Positions 24,521-32,920 are shown, counted from the first letter of the stretch. The stretch: DNA of 64,000 nucleotides from Epilithonimonas arachidiradicis (GCF_003610695.1 NZ_RAQH01000004.1:1-64000); one strand, 5' to 3'. A program made the numbers and translations. The notes: generated from the letters alone by a model not told the origin.

Positions 24521-24973
24521 ATGAAAGTTTCTATTTGTTTATTTGTTCTCATCATTTTATCCAGTTGCAAAAAAGCTTCGGAAGGAATTAGCGATTGTAT
24601 TTGTATGGTAAAAGACACTACGGATTCAATAATCACGATTACAAATCCTGCTTTTGAAATTAAAAATAATCAAGGATTTATAAATTACAATTGTGCTGAA
24701 GTTGAAATTGCAATCGCTTCTATAACAGATTCTGCTGGAGATGAGGTTTGTGAAAATTTAGTGGATGTTAAATGTATTTCGAATAAAACTTACAGTTTAA
24801 AATTGGCGAGCAAACTAAATTACTCATCTTCAAAATTCAAAGAAATAAATTCGACCGATGAATCTGATAAACGTTTCCTGATGAATGAATTAAAGGCAAA
24901 TGCAAAACAAATTTTTGAGTTGAATATTAATAAGCAAAGAGAAATTATATCAATTAGAAAATTTGAAAAATAA
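24521..24973 (+). CDS. Hypothetical lipoprotein
   Basis: 150 residues with a lipobox (LILSSC, Cys16) and a charged mature part; no known domain recognised. Several cysteines (SDCICMV, NYNCAEVE, DEVCENLVDVKC) could form disulfides. It starts five bases after fahA and six before the flavin reductase-like gene, so it rides in the same transcript. No function can be given. Confidence 0.65.
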   Translation: MKVSICLFVLIILSSCKKASEGISDCICMVKDTTDSIITITNPAFEIKNNQGFINYNCAEVEIAIASITDSAGDEVCENLVDVKCISNKTYSLKLASKLNYSSSKFKEINSTDESDKRFLMNELKANAKQIFELNINKQREIISIRKFEK

Positions 24974-24979
24974 TACTTA

Positions 24980-25801
24980 ATGAAAACCATCATCCCTTCC
25001 GATATTTCCGCAGTTCAATTGCAACAAGTAATGCAAACGGCGATTGCACCAAGACCAATTGCTTTGGCAAGTACGATTAACAGCAAAGGAGAAATCAATC
25101 TTTCGCCTTTTAGTTTTTTCAATATGTTCAGCACGGTTCCGCCGGTTGTGATTATTTCGCCTTCCAGAAGAGTGCGTGATAATACCACAAAACATACTTT
25201 GGAAAATCTGAAAGAAGTTCCGGAATTGGTGATTGGAAATGTCAATTTCGATATGGTTCAGCAGGTTTCTTTAGCCAGTACAGAATACGAAGATGGCGTA
25301 AATGAATTTATCAAATCCGGATTGACAATGAAACATGCTGACATCGTAAAACCACCGATGATTGCAGAATCTCCGGTTAATTTTGAATGCAAAGTTTTAG
25401 AAATTAAATCGCTTGGGAATTTTGGAGGTTCAGGAAATCTTGTGATTGCGGAAATTGTCAAAATTCATATCCAAGAAAAATATCTGGATGAGGCTGGAAA
25501 TCTTGAACAGAAGCAGTTGGATTTGGTGGCGAGATTAGGAGGTAATTTCTATTCCAGAAACAATGAAAATAATATCTTCGAAGTTCCTAAACCATTAGTA
25601 ACAAAAGGAATCGGTTACGACCAACTCCCTAACGAGATCAAACAAAGCGATGTTTTTACAGGCAACGATTTGGGAATGTTAGCGAATGTAGAAATTTTAC
25701 CGATTGGGAATTTTTCTTCGGAAAAAGATGTACATTTATCAGCACAAAAGTTTTTAAAAAACAATGAAATCGATAAGGCTTGGGAAATTTTGAAACTTTA
25801 A
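24980..25801 (+). CDS. Flavin reductase-like (split-barrel FMN-binding) protein
   Basis: 273 residues with the FMN-binding split-barrel fold of the flavin reductase family (DIM6/NTAB). The FMN segment is TAIAPRPIALASTINSKGEINLSPFSFFNMFS, with IISPSRRVRDNTTKHT, and the C-terminal part extends beyond the usual domain. Members reduce flavin or serve as partners of oxygenases. It is the last gene of the hpd-fahA run, so a link with aromatic breakdown is possible. The specific reaction is unknown. Confidence 0.85.
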   Translation: MKTIIPSDISAVQLQQVMQTAIAPRPIALASTINSKGEINLSPFSFFNMFSTVPPVVIISPSRRVRDNTTKHTLENLKEVPELVIGNVNFDMVQQVSLASTEYEDGVNEFIKSGLTMKHADIVKPPMIAESPVNFECKVLEIKSLGNFGGSGNLVIAEIVKIHIQEKYLDEAGNLEQKQLDLVARLGGNFYSRNNENNIFEVPKPLVTKGIGYDQLPNEIKQSDVFTGNDLGMLANVEILPIGNFSSEKDVHLSAQKFLKNNEIDKAWEILKL

Positions 25802-25849
25802 TAATGATTTAAAAAACTATAGCTTATAACCAAAAACTAACCCAAAACT

Positions 25850-26095
25850 ATGAGAAAAACGGTATATAATGCCATCATCAGTATTCTGATTATGGTTATT
25901 TTGGTATCCGTTTTCGGTGTTATAAATACTCAAGTCAATCTGAAATATGAAACCGAAAATCCAAAAGGTTGTATTTCTATCATTACTGGTAGAGATCTTT
26001 GTTTATGGATTAAAAGTCTGAAAATTATCATTATCGTTTGTCTGATCTTGACTTCCGGAATGATAAGTTTTAGGTATAAATTGATTAAGGATTGA
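25850..26095 (+). CDS. Hypothetical small membrane protein
   Basis: 81 residues, two membrane segments (about 10-27 and 55-74) separated by a polar loop with two cysteines (GCISIITGRDLCLW). Not recognised. It ends five bases before the convergent toxin gene. Confidence 0.6.
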   Translation: MRKTVYNAIISILIMVILVSVFGVINTQVNLKYETENPKGCISIITGRDLCLWIKSLKIIIIVCLILTSGMISFRYKLIKD

Positions 26096-26100
26096 ATTGA

Positions 26101-26421
26101 TTATTTTTCTCGTTCAATTTTTAACGGATTTTGGCGAGTGTCAAAAATATCAACGATTCTGACTTGTAGACTCTCATCGTTTATTGAATATATTATTTTA
26201 TAATTCGATTCTATAATATAGCGGTACTCAATATTTTTATGTTCTAAGGAGATTTCTCTTTGTCCAATTCTTGGAGTATTGATTAACTTATCAGGAGCTA
26301 AAAGAATTTTAACTATGATTTTTTGTGCAATTTCATAACTTTTAGATTTTTCTTGATAGTAAAGAAAAATTTCATCAATTTGTTGTTCAGAAAACTTTGA
26401 CCAGACAATTTTATAAACCAT
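26101..26421 (-). CDS. RelE/ParE-type toxin
   Basis: Toxin component of a type II toxin-antitoxin pair. The 106 residues begin VYKIVWSKFSEQQIDEIFLYY and have the family core KLINTPRIGQREISLEHKNIEYRYI, IIESNYKIIYSI and the C-terminal VRIVDIFDTRQNPLKI, typical of ParE/RelE folds. It acts either as an mRNA nuclease or a gyrase poison; sequence alone does not decide. The start at 26421 fits the family length and lies 11 bases inside the antitoxin gene. The longer frame from 26508 would lie almost wholly within it. Confidence 0.85.
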   Translation of the reverse strand: MVYKIVWSKFSEQQIDEIFLYYQEKSKSYEIAQKIIVKILLAPDKLINTPRIGQREISLEHKNIEYRYIIESNYKIIYSINDESLQVRIVDIFDTRQNPLKIEREK

Positions 26422-26641
26422 ATTTTGAAAGAAGTTCTTCGGTTGTTTTGAATCTCCCATTTTCAAAATCTTCTTCAGATTTTGCGATTCTTTCTTGAAG
26501 TTCCTCAATTGTAAACGGTTTCAACTCTTTTTCAGATTGTTTGGCTTTTTTCAGAAGTTTTTCGAATTGAGAAATCAATTCCTCATTTTGAAGATTCAGA
26601 AAAGCCTGAACAAATTCTATTTTTCTCGATTCGATATTCAT
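26411..26641 (-). CDS. Antitoxin of the RelE/ParE pair
   Basis: 76 residues, helical, with acidic and basic repeats. The first half (VQAFLNLQNEELISQFEKLLKKAK) could dimerise, and the second half (FTIEELQERIAKSEEDFENGRFKTTEEL) is of a type that wraps around RelE-like toxins. It precedes and overlaps the toxin gene by 11 bases. The start at 26641 is downstream of a -7 box (26660-26667); the longer frame from 26680 starts upstream of it. No classical DNA-binding motif is obvious. Confidence 0.75.
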   Translation of the reverse strand: MNIESRKIEFVQAFLNLQNEELISQFEKLLKKAKQSEKELKPFTIEELQERIAKSEEDFENGRFKTTEELLSKYGL

Positions 26642-26659
26642 TTTCAATAGGTTTTTAAT

Positions 26660-26667
26660 CAAAATTA
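26660..26667 (-). promoter_or_regulatory. -7 box of the toxin-antitoxin promoter
   Basis: TAATTTTG on the minus strand, 18 bases before the antitoxin ATG (26641). Confidence 0.6.
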
Positions 26668-26692
26668 CAAATTTATTCAATTCAATTTTAAA

Positions 26693-28441
26693 TTAAATCG
26701 TCGTATCTCCATCCTCATTCACAACCTGCGCTTTGTAAAGAACAGAGTAATAACCATTTTTAGCAAGAAGTTCCTGATGCGTTCCTTCTTCCACAATCAG
26801 TCCGTGGTCCATTACGATAATTTTATCTGCTTTTTCGATGGTGGAAAGTCTGTGCGCTATGATGATTGAGGTTCTGTTTTTCGTGATTTTTTCCGTTGCT
26901 CTCTGGATGAGTTTCTCACTTTCGTGGTCGATGGAAGAAGTTGCTTCATCGAGAATCAGAATTTTTGGGTCAGAAAGATAAGCTCTTAAAAATGATAATA
27001 ATTGTCTTTGTCCCAATGAAATAGAAGAACCTCTTTCACTCACCACATAATCATAACCGTTGGGCAATCTTTCGATGAACTCATCAACCTCAATTTCTCT
27101 CGCCGCTTTTTTGATATTTTCGAGTGTAATATCTTCGTCACCCAAAGTCAGGTTTTCGAAAATACTGCCGTGGAAAAGGAAAACATCCTGAAGTACAACA
27201 CCAATATGACTTCTCAGATTGTATAATTCGTAATCTCTGATGTCCACATCGTCCAGCATTATTTTTCCTGAATTGATATCGTATAATCTGGTAATTAAAC
27301 TGATAATCGTAGATTTTCCAGCTCCGGTTGCTCCAACAATCGCAACAGTTTCGCCTGGATTTACTTTGAAATCAATACCTTTCAGAACTTCCTGTTTTTC
27401 ATCATAAGCAAAATGAACGTTTTGGAATTCGATCTTTCCATCAAAATGGTCTTTAGCAATTGTTCCGTTATTCGGCATCGCTTGGTCTTCGTCCATTACT
27501 CCGAGAACCCTTTCTGCTCCTACAATTCCTCTCTGAATATTATTAAATCTATCCGCAATCTGCCTCAAAGGGCGAATCAGCATATTAATAAACTGAATAA
27601 ATGCAATGATAATTCCGGGTGTAGATTTAATAAAACCACCATAAAATAAAATGAATCCAATAAAAAGCGATGAAATCAATTCAACAACGGGAAAGAATAA
27701 TGAGAAGATGAAAACTGTTCTTAACAATGCTTTTTTTAGTTCAATATTGATTTTATCAAATTTTGAAAACTCGGCTTCTTCTCTGTTAAAAACCTGAATC
27801 AAAGGCATTCCCGCCAAACGCTCCTGAACAAAACTGTTTTGTGTCGCCGTCCAGCTCCTTTCCGAGCCAAAAGCTACTTTTAACCGTTTTTGGAAAGCTC
27901 GTGTGATGATAACCATCAAAGGCAGAATCGCCAAAGAAATCATACTAAGATGGGTGTCCACCTGAAACATCGCAAAAAGAACCATTACGATTCTCAGGAT
28001 ATCGCCAAAAACCATCAAAAATCCATCGGTATAAACCGTTGCAATGGTTTCAACATCACCGACAGCTCTGGTTACAAGATTTCCAATGGCGGTTTTGTCA
28101 AAAAATGCAGTTTTGAAATAAATGAGCTTGTGATACAATCTTTCGCGGATATCACGGATAACATTCTGCGAAATGAAATTCGAGAAATAAACCAGGAAAA
28201 AATTAAGTATCGTTTCAGCAACAACTAGTCCGATGAGCAAATAAATATGCTTCATCAGCTGGGCTTTATCCTTTAGCTGAACAATGTCTATATCGACAAC
28301 ATTTTTAGTAAGAATCGGTCTGTAAGTGGAAACTATGGCGAGAAAAATTGAAATAATCAGTGTGAAAATAAACCACGACCTAAATTTCATTCCGATTAAA
28401 AATAATCGCTTGACAATGTCCCAGGTATTTTGTTGCTTCAT
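26693..28441 (-). CDS. ABC exporter (fused permease and ATPase, MsbA/MDR-like)
   Basis: 582 residues with the fused exporter layout. Six membrane helices in about 1-320 are followed by a nucleotide-binding domain with Walker A GATGAGKSTI (about 370), signature SLGQRQLLSF, Walker B ILILDEATSSID and the H-loop AHRLSTI. It works as a homodimer or with a partner half-transporter. Related proteins export lipids, peptides or drugs; the substrate is not readable. It is preceded by a structured leader of about 130 bases with its own -7 box, and truA lies upstream on the same strand. Confidence 0.92.
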   Translation of the reverse strand: MKQQNTWDIVKRLFLIGMKFRSWFIFTLIISIFLAIVSTYRPILTKNVVDIDIVQLKDKAQLMKHIYLLIGLVVAETILNFFLVYFSNFISQNVIRDIRERLYHKLIYFKTAFFDKTAIGNLVTRAVGDVETIATVYTDGFLMVFGDILRIVMVLFAMFQVDTHLSMISLAILPLMVIITRAFQKRLKVAFGSERSWTATQNSFVQERLAGMPLIQVFNREEAEFSKFDKINIELKKALLRTVFIFSLFFPVVELISSLFIGFILFYGGFIKSTPGIIIAFIQFINMLIRPLRQIADRFNNIQRGIVGAERVLGVMDEDQAMPNNGTIAKDHFDGKIEFQNVHFAYDEKQEVLKGIDFKVNPGETVAIVGATGAGKSTIISLITRLYDINSGKIMLDDVDIRDYELYNLRSHIGVVLQDVFLFHGSIFENLTLGDEDITLENIKKAAREIEVDEFIERLPNGYDYVVSERGSSISLGQRQLLSFLRAYLSDPKILILDEATSSIDHESEKLIQRATEKITKNRTSIIIAHRLSTIEKADKIIVMDHGLIVEEGTHQELLAKNGYYSVLYKAQVVNEDGDTTI

Positions 28442-28473
28442 CTGTTTTTATTAATTTTTCTAAGGTCAGATGG

Positions 28474-28526
28474 AACACCTTTAATTATACAAGGATAATT
28501 AAAAGAAAATTTGGTGAAGAGGTGTT
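28474..28526 (-). promoter_or_regulatory. Structured leader of the ABC exporter gene
   Basis: Nested inverted repeats: an inner stem TTTAATTAT/ATAATTAAA (9 bp, loop 6) enclosed by AACACCT/AGGTGTT. It lies in the predicted 5' leader (promoter box 28579-28586, gene start 28441). It is not a riboswitch class I recognise and could also simply be a weak pause or terminator. Confidence 0.35.
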
Positions 28527-28578
28527 TCATTTTACTCTTAGAATTCCGGCGTTTTTTCAATATCGAAAAAAATCTTTG

Positions 28579-28586
28579 CAAAAATA
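28579..28586 (-). promoter_or_regulatory. -7 box upstream of the ABC exporter
   Basis: TATTTTTG on the minus strand in the truA-ABC spacer, giving a leader of about 130 bases. Confidence 0.5.
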
Positions 28587-28630
28587 AGACTTTAAAAATT
28601 GAAATCTCAGCTTAATGATTTAAATATAAA

Positions 28631-29365
28631 TTAAAAATCATAGCCAACGTCTACCAGAAAAAGACCTTGTGCAGGCGCTGAAACACCAGCAGAATTTCGG
28701 AATTTGTCTTCGATGATTTGTCGCAAATCGTTTGGCGTAATTTTTCCGCTTCCGACTTCAACCATCGTTCCAACGATTGCTCTTACCATATTTCTCAGGA
28801 ATCGGTCAGCAGAAATCGTGAATTTTAATTGATTGCCAATCTGTTCCCATTCTGCTTTGTAGATTTTACAGATGTTGGTTTTGTTATCAGTATGAAGTTT
28901 GGCAAAGCTCGTAAAATCATCGTAGTCAAAAAGGATTTTGCAGGCCTCATTCATCAATTCGGTATTCAGAGGTTTCTGACGCCAATATTGCCAAGAGGAA
29001 TCTTTGGAAAACGGATTTTTTTCCAATGAAATATAATATTCATAAGTCCTGTAAGTCGCACTGAATCTGGCGTGCAAATCAGCTGGAACTTCAAAAATTC
29101 TTTTAACGGCGATATTTTCTGACAAAAAAGAATTGAGTTTATGAACTAAGTTATCATCAAGGTTTTGTTCAGTTTCAAAATGCGCAAACATTTTCTTAGC
29201 GTGAACGCCAGTATCTGTTCTTCCTGCTCCGGTTGTTTTGATTGGTTCGCGGAGAATTGTTGACAAGGCTTTTTCCAATTCTTCCTGAACAGAAATCTGC
29301 TTAGGCTGAATCTGATAACCAAAATAAGCCGAACCGTTGTAAGAAAACTCTATAAAATATCTCAT
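28631..29365 (-). CDS. truA: tRNA pseudouridine synthase A
   Basis: Converts uridine to pseudouridine at positions 38-40 of the tRNA anticodon arm. 244 residues with FSYNGSAYFGYQIQP at the N-terminus, the catalytic Asp in TTGAGRTDTGVHAKKM (about residue 52), and RFLRNMVRAIVGTMVEVGSG near the C-terminus. Length is standard. Confidence 0.96.
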   Translation of the reverse strand: MRYFIEFSYNGSAYFGYQIQPKQISVQEELEKALSTILREPIKTTGAGRTDTGVHAKKMFAHFETEQNLDDNLVHKLNSFLSENIAVKRIFEVPADLHARFSATYRTYEYYISLEKNPFSKDSSWQYWRQKPLNTELMNEACKILFDYDDFTSFAKLHTDNKTNICKIYKAEWEQIGNQLKFTISADRFLRNMVRAIVGTMVEVGSGKITPNDLRQIIEDKFRNSAGVSAPAQGLFLVDVGYDF

Positions 29366-29408
29366 TTCAGCTGTAAATTTCCTGATTTTTTTTTAATTAT
29401 AAAGTCTA

Positions 29409-29502
29409 ATAAACCACAAAGTCACAAAAGCTTTTTATTATCTAAATTTTTGAAGTTTAAAAAACGGGGAAGAATTTTCTTTTGTGACTTTTTGTGGTTG
29501 AG
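29409..29502. repeat. Inverted repeat of CACAAAG type
   Basis: AACCACAAAGTCACAAAAG at one end and CTTTTGTGACTTTTTGTGGTT at the other form arms of about 20 bases around an AT-rich centre. Same family as 13762-13836 and 36556-36680. It lies between truA and a small membrane protein gene. Confidence 0.65.
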
Positions 29503-29552
29503 AAATGTATTGTTACATAATTCGTAATTTCGTATTTCAAAATTCATTAAAA

Positions 29553-29855
29553 ATGAAACCACTTAAAACCAACAAACTTTCCAATCCTTCCGAATTCATC
29601 AAGCTAATGATCATCATTTTTGTTTTGGTGTCAGTTTTTCTTTTCAGTCAGAAAACATCGGAAGACCAGTTGATTATCAACTTTTTTGTTTTGGGAATTC
29701 TGTTTTTTATCCTGCAATTGGTTTTTGTGATCATGTATAAAAAAGGAACTAAAACGTTGGCATTTTGGTTTCTGATTTTACTGGGATTATTACTCGCTGG
29801 CTCAATTGGAACAATTTGGTATATATTAAAATATGGTTCGGCTTTCCAGCATTAA
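29553..29855 (+). CDS. Hypothetical small membrane protein
   Basis: 100 residues with three hydrophobic segments (about 16-34, 42-63, 70-94). Not recognised. The ATG at 29553 (MKPLKTNKLSNP) is preferred to the frame start at 29505, which lies in the repeat and promoter region. Confidence 0.6.
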   Translation: MKPLKTNKLSNPSEFIKLMIIIFVLVSVFLFSQKTSEDQLIINFFVLGILFFILQLVFVIMYKKGTKTLAFWFLILLGLLLAGSIGTIWYILKYGSAFQH

Positions 29856-29870
29856 TGAAAAAATCAGTTC

Positions 29871-29878
29871 GTATTTTT
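29871..29878 (+). promoter_or_regulatory. -7 box of phosphoesterase gene
   Basis: TATTTTTG, 19 bases before the ATG at 29898. Confidence 0.6.
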
Positions 29879-29897
29879 GTAATCGAATCTAATTAAA

Positions 29898-30395
29898 ATG
29901 AAACGTATTCTTCTTTTATCAGACACTCATTCTTACATCGATGACAGGATTCTCGATTATGCAAAAGATGCCGATGAGGTTTGGCATTGTGGCGATTTCG
30001 GAAATATGACTGTGATTGAGGAATTAGAAAAAATAAAACCCATTCGGGGTGTTTATGGTAATATTGACGAAGCCAAAATCAGAACGATTTTTCCGGAAGT
30101 TTTAAGTTTCAAATGTGAAGATGTGGATGTTTTGATGATTCATATCGGTGGTTATCCAGATAAATATTCGCCGCTAGCGAAAAAAGAAATTGCTGAAAAA
30201 AAGCCGAAATTATTCATTTCCGGACATTCTCATATTCTGAAAGCAATGTTTGATAAAAAGAATAATCTTCTTCATCTTAATCCTGGCGCCTGTGGAAAAT
30301 CCGGTTGGCACAAAGTGAGAACAATGATGCGTTTCACGATCCATAAAGATGAAATTAAAGATTTGGAAATCATAGAACTCGGAAGTCGGGTTTGA
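29898..30395 (+). CDS. YfcE/MJ0936-type metallophosphoesterase
   Basis: 165-residue calcineurin-like phosphoesterase using two metal ions. The metal motifs are all visible: LLSDTHSY (D-x-H), HCGDFGN (GD), GVYGNID (GN), MIHIGG (H) and SGHSHILK (GHxH). Small soluble members hydrolyse phosphodiesters in vitro; the natural substrate is unknown. The Smr gene follows after 54 bases. Confidence 0.9.
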   Translation: MKRILLLSDTHSYIDDRILDYAKDADEVWHCGDFGNMTVIEELEKIKPIRGVYGNIDEAKIRTIFPEVLSFKCEDVDVLMIHIGGYPDKYSPLAKKEIAEKKPKLFISGHSHILKAMFDKKNNLLHLNPGACGKSGWHKVRTMMRFTIHKDEIKDLEIIELGSRV

Positions 30396-30449
30396 GAATT
30401 TTAGAATTTTGTGAGTTTTTTAATCATTTATCATCACTTATCAATTATT

Positions 30450-30944
30450 ATGAATGTTGGAGATTTAGTTTCTGTCATTGATGAAAATCTTAGAGGAAAA
30501 GTTCTGAAGATTATTGCCAATCAGGTAAAAATCGAAGATGAACACGGTTTTACCTATCAATTTTCTAAGGATAAATTAACAATCATTGATTCCGATTTGT
30601 ATAAAAATTCTCCAATTATAAAGAAAAAAGAAACGCCCAAAATCACTTCAAAAAAGCATAACAAAGCGCCTTTGAAATTGGATTTGCATTTTGAGTTGTT
30701 AGTCAAAAATCCTTCGGATTACGATGCCTTTGAAAGACTGATGATTCAGAGAGAAAAATTACAGGAAACGATTGATTTTTGCAGAAAAAACAAAATCAAA
30801 ACCTTACAAATCATCCATGGAATCGGCGATGGTGTTTTGCAAAAAATGGTTTATGATATTTTGGAAGGTCTTACAAATATCGAATACGACAGCGACGGAT
30901 TTTTTTATCATCAATCCGGAAATGTTGAAGTCAAATTTTTATAA
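30450..30944 (+). CDS. Smr-domain protein
   Basis: 164 residues (start at 30450, MNVGDLVSVIDENLRGKV). An N-terminal small beta-barrel (about 1-45) with a basic linker precedes a C-terminal Smr domain (about 75-164). That domain has LKLDLHFELL in place of the LDLHG motif and IIHGIGDGVLQKMV matching the HGxGxGxL nuclease loop. Smr domains nick or cleave nucleic acids; related proteins act in ribosome rescue and mRNA decay. The specific role here is not known. Confidence 0.85.
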   Translation: MNVGDLVSVIDENLRGKVLKIIANQVKIEDEHGFTYQFSKDKLTIIDSDLYKNSPIIKKKETPKITSKKHNKAPLKLDLHFELLVKNPSDYDAFERLMIQREKLQETIDFCRKNKIKTLQIIHGIGDGVLQKMVYDILEGLTNIEYDSDGFFYHQSGNVEVKFL

Positions 30945-30969
30945 AAGTTTCAACTTCTATAAGCGAAGC

Positions 30970-31030
30970 GCCTTTGTGAGCCTTAAAGTAATTAATACTA
31001 AAAAAAATCTTGGTGTGCTTTGTGTTTAAC
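30970..31030 (+). repeat. 65-bp CTTTGCG element, copy upstream of the esterase gene
   Basis: Diverged copy with CTTTGTG boxes in direct order and internal AAAAATCTT, aligning with 16992-17056 and 33029-33088. The gene starts about 20 bases downstream. Confidence 0.55.
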
Positions 31031-31048
31031 AAATAATAAAAAATAATT

Positions 31049-31888
31049 ATGTTCAGAAAACAAATCAGTCTTATTTTAATTTTAGTGTTTGCACTCAGCT
31101 TTGCTCAGACAGAATATAAAACTGAAAGCAATATCTCTTATTATCCTGAAAAAATCGGTAAAACGGATACTTACATCAGTTCTCAATGCAAACTGAATTT
31201 TTATTATCCAACTAATGTGAAAAATTTCTCAACCGTAATTTGGTTTCACGGTGGCGGATTAACTGGTGGAAATAACGAGTTGCCAAAAGAATTATTGAAT
31301 GAAAATATTGCTGTGGTAAGCGTGGAATATCGGTTAGCTCCAAAAGTAAAAGCACCGGCTTACATAGAAGACGCAGCCGCTGCAACCGCTTGGGTTTTCG
31401 AGAATATTGAAAAATATGGCGGAAATAAGAACTTAATTTTCCAATCCGGACATTCGGCTGGAGGTTATCTGGCGATGATGATTACACTGGACAAAAAATA
31501 TCTTCAGAAGTATAAAATCGATGCGAACCAAATTGCTGGACTGATTCCCTTCAGCGGACAAGCCATCACACATTTTCAGGTCAGAAAAGAACAAGGGATT
31601 CCGGAGCTGCAACCGACAATTGACCAATATGCACCATTGTTCCATGTCAGAAAAGATGCGCCGCCAATCGTTTTGATTACCGGCGATAGAGAATTGGAAT
31701 TATTCGGACGATACGAAGAAAATGCTTATTTGGCAAGGATGTTGAAATTGGTCAATCATCCATCTGTAAAAATGCTGGAAGAAGATGGGTTCGATCACGT
31801 AGCGATGGCAAAACCTGGTTTTCCATTACTATTAAAAGAAATCAGAGAATTATCAAAGAAGATAAAAACACAGAAAAATTTAGAATAA
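31049..31888 (+). CDS. Exported alpha/beta hydrolase (HSL-like esterase)
   Basis: 279 residues with a signal peptide (about 1-19, ALSFAQ). The hormone-sensitive-lipase-type oxyanion motif is WFHGGGLTGG (about 70), the nucleophile elbow GHSAGGYLA (Ser near 135), the Asp candidate is in VLITGDRELE and the catalytic His in DGFDHVAMAKPG. It cleaves a carboxylic ester in the periplasm or outside; substrate unknown. Its stop overlaps the ATG of the next gene. Confidence 0.87.
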   Translation: MFRKQISLILILVFALSFAQTEYKTESNISYYPEKIGKTDTYISSQCKLNFYYPTNVKNFSTVIWFHGGGLTGGNNELPKELLNENIAVVSVEYRLAPKVKAPAYIEDAAAATAWVFENIEKYGGNKNLIFQSGHSAGGYLAMMITLDKKYLQKYKIDANQIAGLIPFSGQAITHFQVRKEQGIPELQPTIDQYAPLFHVRKDAPPIVLITGDRELELFGRYEENAYLARMLKLVNHPSVKMLEEDGFDHVAMAKPGFPLLLKEIRELSKKIKTQKNLE

Positions 31889-32277
31889 TGTTTACATTAG
31901 CACAAATAGAAGAAGCGCATTCCAAAGTTGAAAGCGGGAAAGGATTTCCTCAATTCGCAAAAACCATAAGAGAATTGGGCGTTAAAAGTCTGGAAACTTT
32001 TGTAGAAGACGGCTCGACTAATTACATAGGAGATGATGATTACAAAGTTTCCGCACCACAACAATACGCACCATTGTTGATTTACGGAATTGCAAATCCG
32101 GAGAAATTTTTAGCTGATTTACGAAATCATCAGCAAGGCGGAACCGATTTTTTCCAATTCTGCAAAGATTGTGCAGACAGCGGAATTTACAAATGGATTG
32201 TCGATATAGATGTTAAAACCTGTACCTATTATACAGAAAACGGAACAATCGTTTTTGAAGAGCGAATCCCGATTTAA
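31888..32277 (+). CDS. DUF1398 family protein
   Basis: 129 residues, soluble, matching DUF1398: an N-terminal helix with AQIEEAHSKVESGKGFPQF, then GVKSLETFVEDGSTNYIGDDD and the C-terminal IDVKTCTYYTENGTIVFEE. Function unknown; E. coli YbcV is a family member. It overlaps the esterase stop by one base (TAATG), so coupled translation is likely. Confidence 0.85.
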   Translation: MFTLAQIEEAHSKVESGKGFPQFAKTIRELGVKSLETFVEDGSTNYIGDDDYKVSAPQQYAPLLIYGIANPEKFLADLRNHQQGGTDFFQFCKDCADSGIYKWIVDIDVKTCTYYTENGTIVFEERIPI

Positions 32278-32290
32278 TAGGGATTTTTAT
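32265..32290 (+). terminator. Weak intrinsic terminator
   Basis: AATCCC, loop with the stop codon, GGGATT and a T-rich tail, between the convergent DUF1398 and yqgE genes. Only six pairs in the stem. Confidence 0.4.
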
Positions 32291-32291
32291 T

Positions 32292-32840
32292 TTAATTCAA
32301 ACTCACATCTTCCGGCGCATTTGCCCAGAGAAGAAATTCCCCACCAAGATTCTGCATAATGTTTTTCCAAAGATTCTGGTCATTCGGAAGTGTGTAATCC
32401 AAATTGTAAACATCCACAATTGTCCACATTTTACGTTGGATTTCGCTTTCCAATTGCAACGGAGACCAACCGGAATAGCCGGAAAAAACCTTGATGTCTC
32501 CAATGTTAGTAGAACCTTCAACAATTGACGAAACAACCGAATCAATATCTTCCGTAATGTAGAATTCATCATTGATTTCAGAATATTGTTCCGTAATTTT
32601 TTGACCTTTCAGGATAAAATAAACCTTATCATTTTCCACAGGTCCGCCTTCATACAAATCCACCGGAAACCCGAAAATATTCAGCAGACGGGAACTCATA
32701 TTTTTGTTCTTTTTGTTCAAAATCAGCCCAAATGCACCATTCTCGTTATGCTCAATAATCAGCACCACGGAACGCGAAAATATATCGCCGGAAATATCAG
32801 GCGTTGAGATTAAAATTTTACCTTTGTAAGAGTAATTCAT
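32292..32840 (-). CDS. YqgE/AlgH family protein
   Basis: 182 residues of the conserved YqgE/AlgH fold: KILISTPDISGDIFSRSVVLIIEH at the N-terminus, GAFGLILNKKN, YEGGPVENDKVYFI and SGYSGWSPLQLESEI. The family is widespread and its biochemical function is not settled. Translation starts four bases after a -7 box. Confidence 0.92.
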   Translation of the reverse strand: MNYSYKGKILISTPDISGDIFSRSVVLIIEHNENGAFGLILNKKNKNMSSRLLNIFGFPVDLYEGGPVENDKVYFILKGQKITEQYSEINDEFYITEDIDSVVSSIVEGSTNIGDIKVFSGYSGWSPLQLESEIQRKMWTIVDVYNLDYTLPNDQNLWKNIMQNLGGEFLLWANAPEDVSLN

Positions 32841-32844
32841 CTAT

Positions 32845-32852
32845 CAAAGCTA
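32845..32852 (-). promoter_or_regulatory. -7 box of yqgE promoter
   Basis: TAGCTTTG on the minus strand, four bases before the ATG at 32840. Confidence 0.6.
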
Positions 32853-32920
32853 TTAAAAAATATTTTTTTTGAAAAAGAATTCAATGAAAATTTAAGTTAA
32901 ATTGATTCAGATTCTAATAA

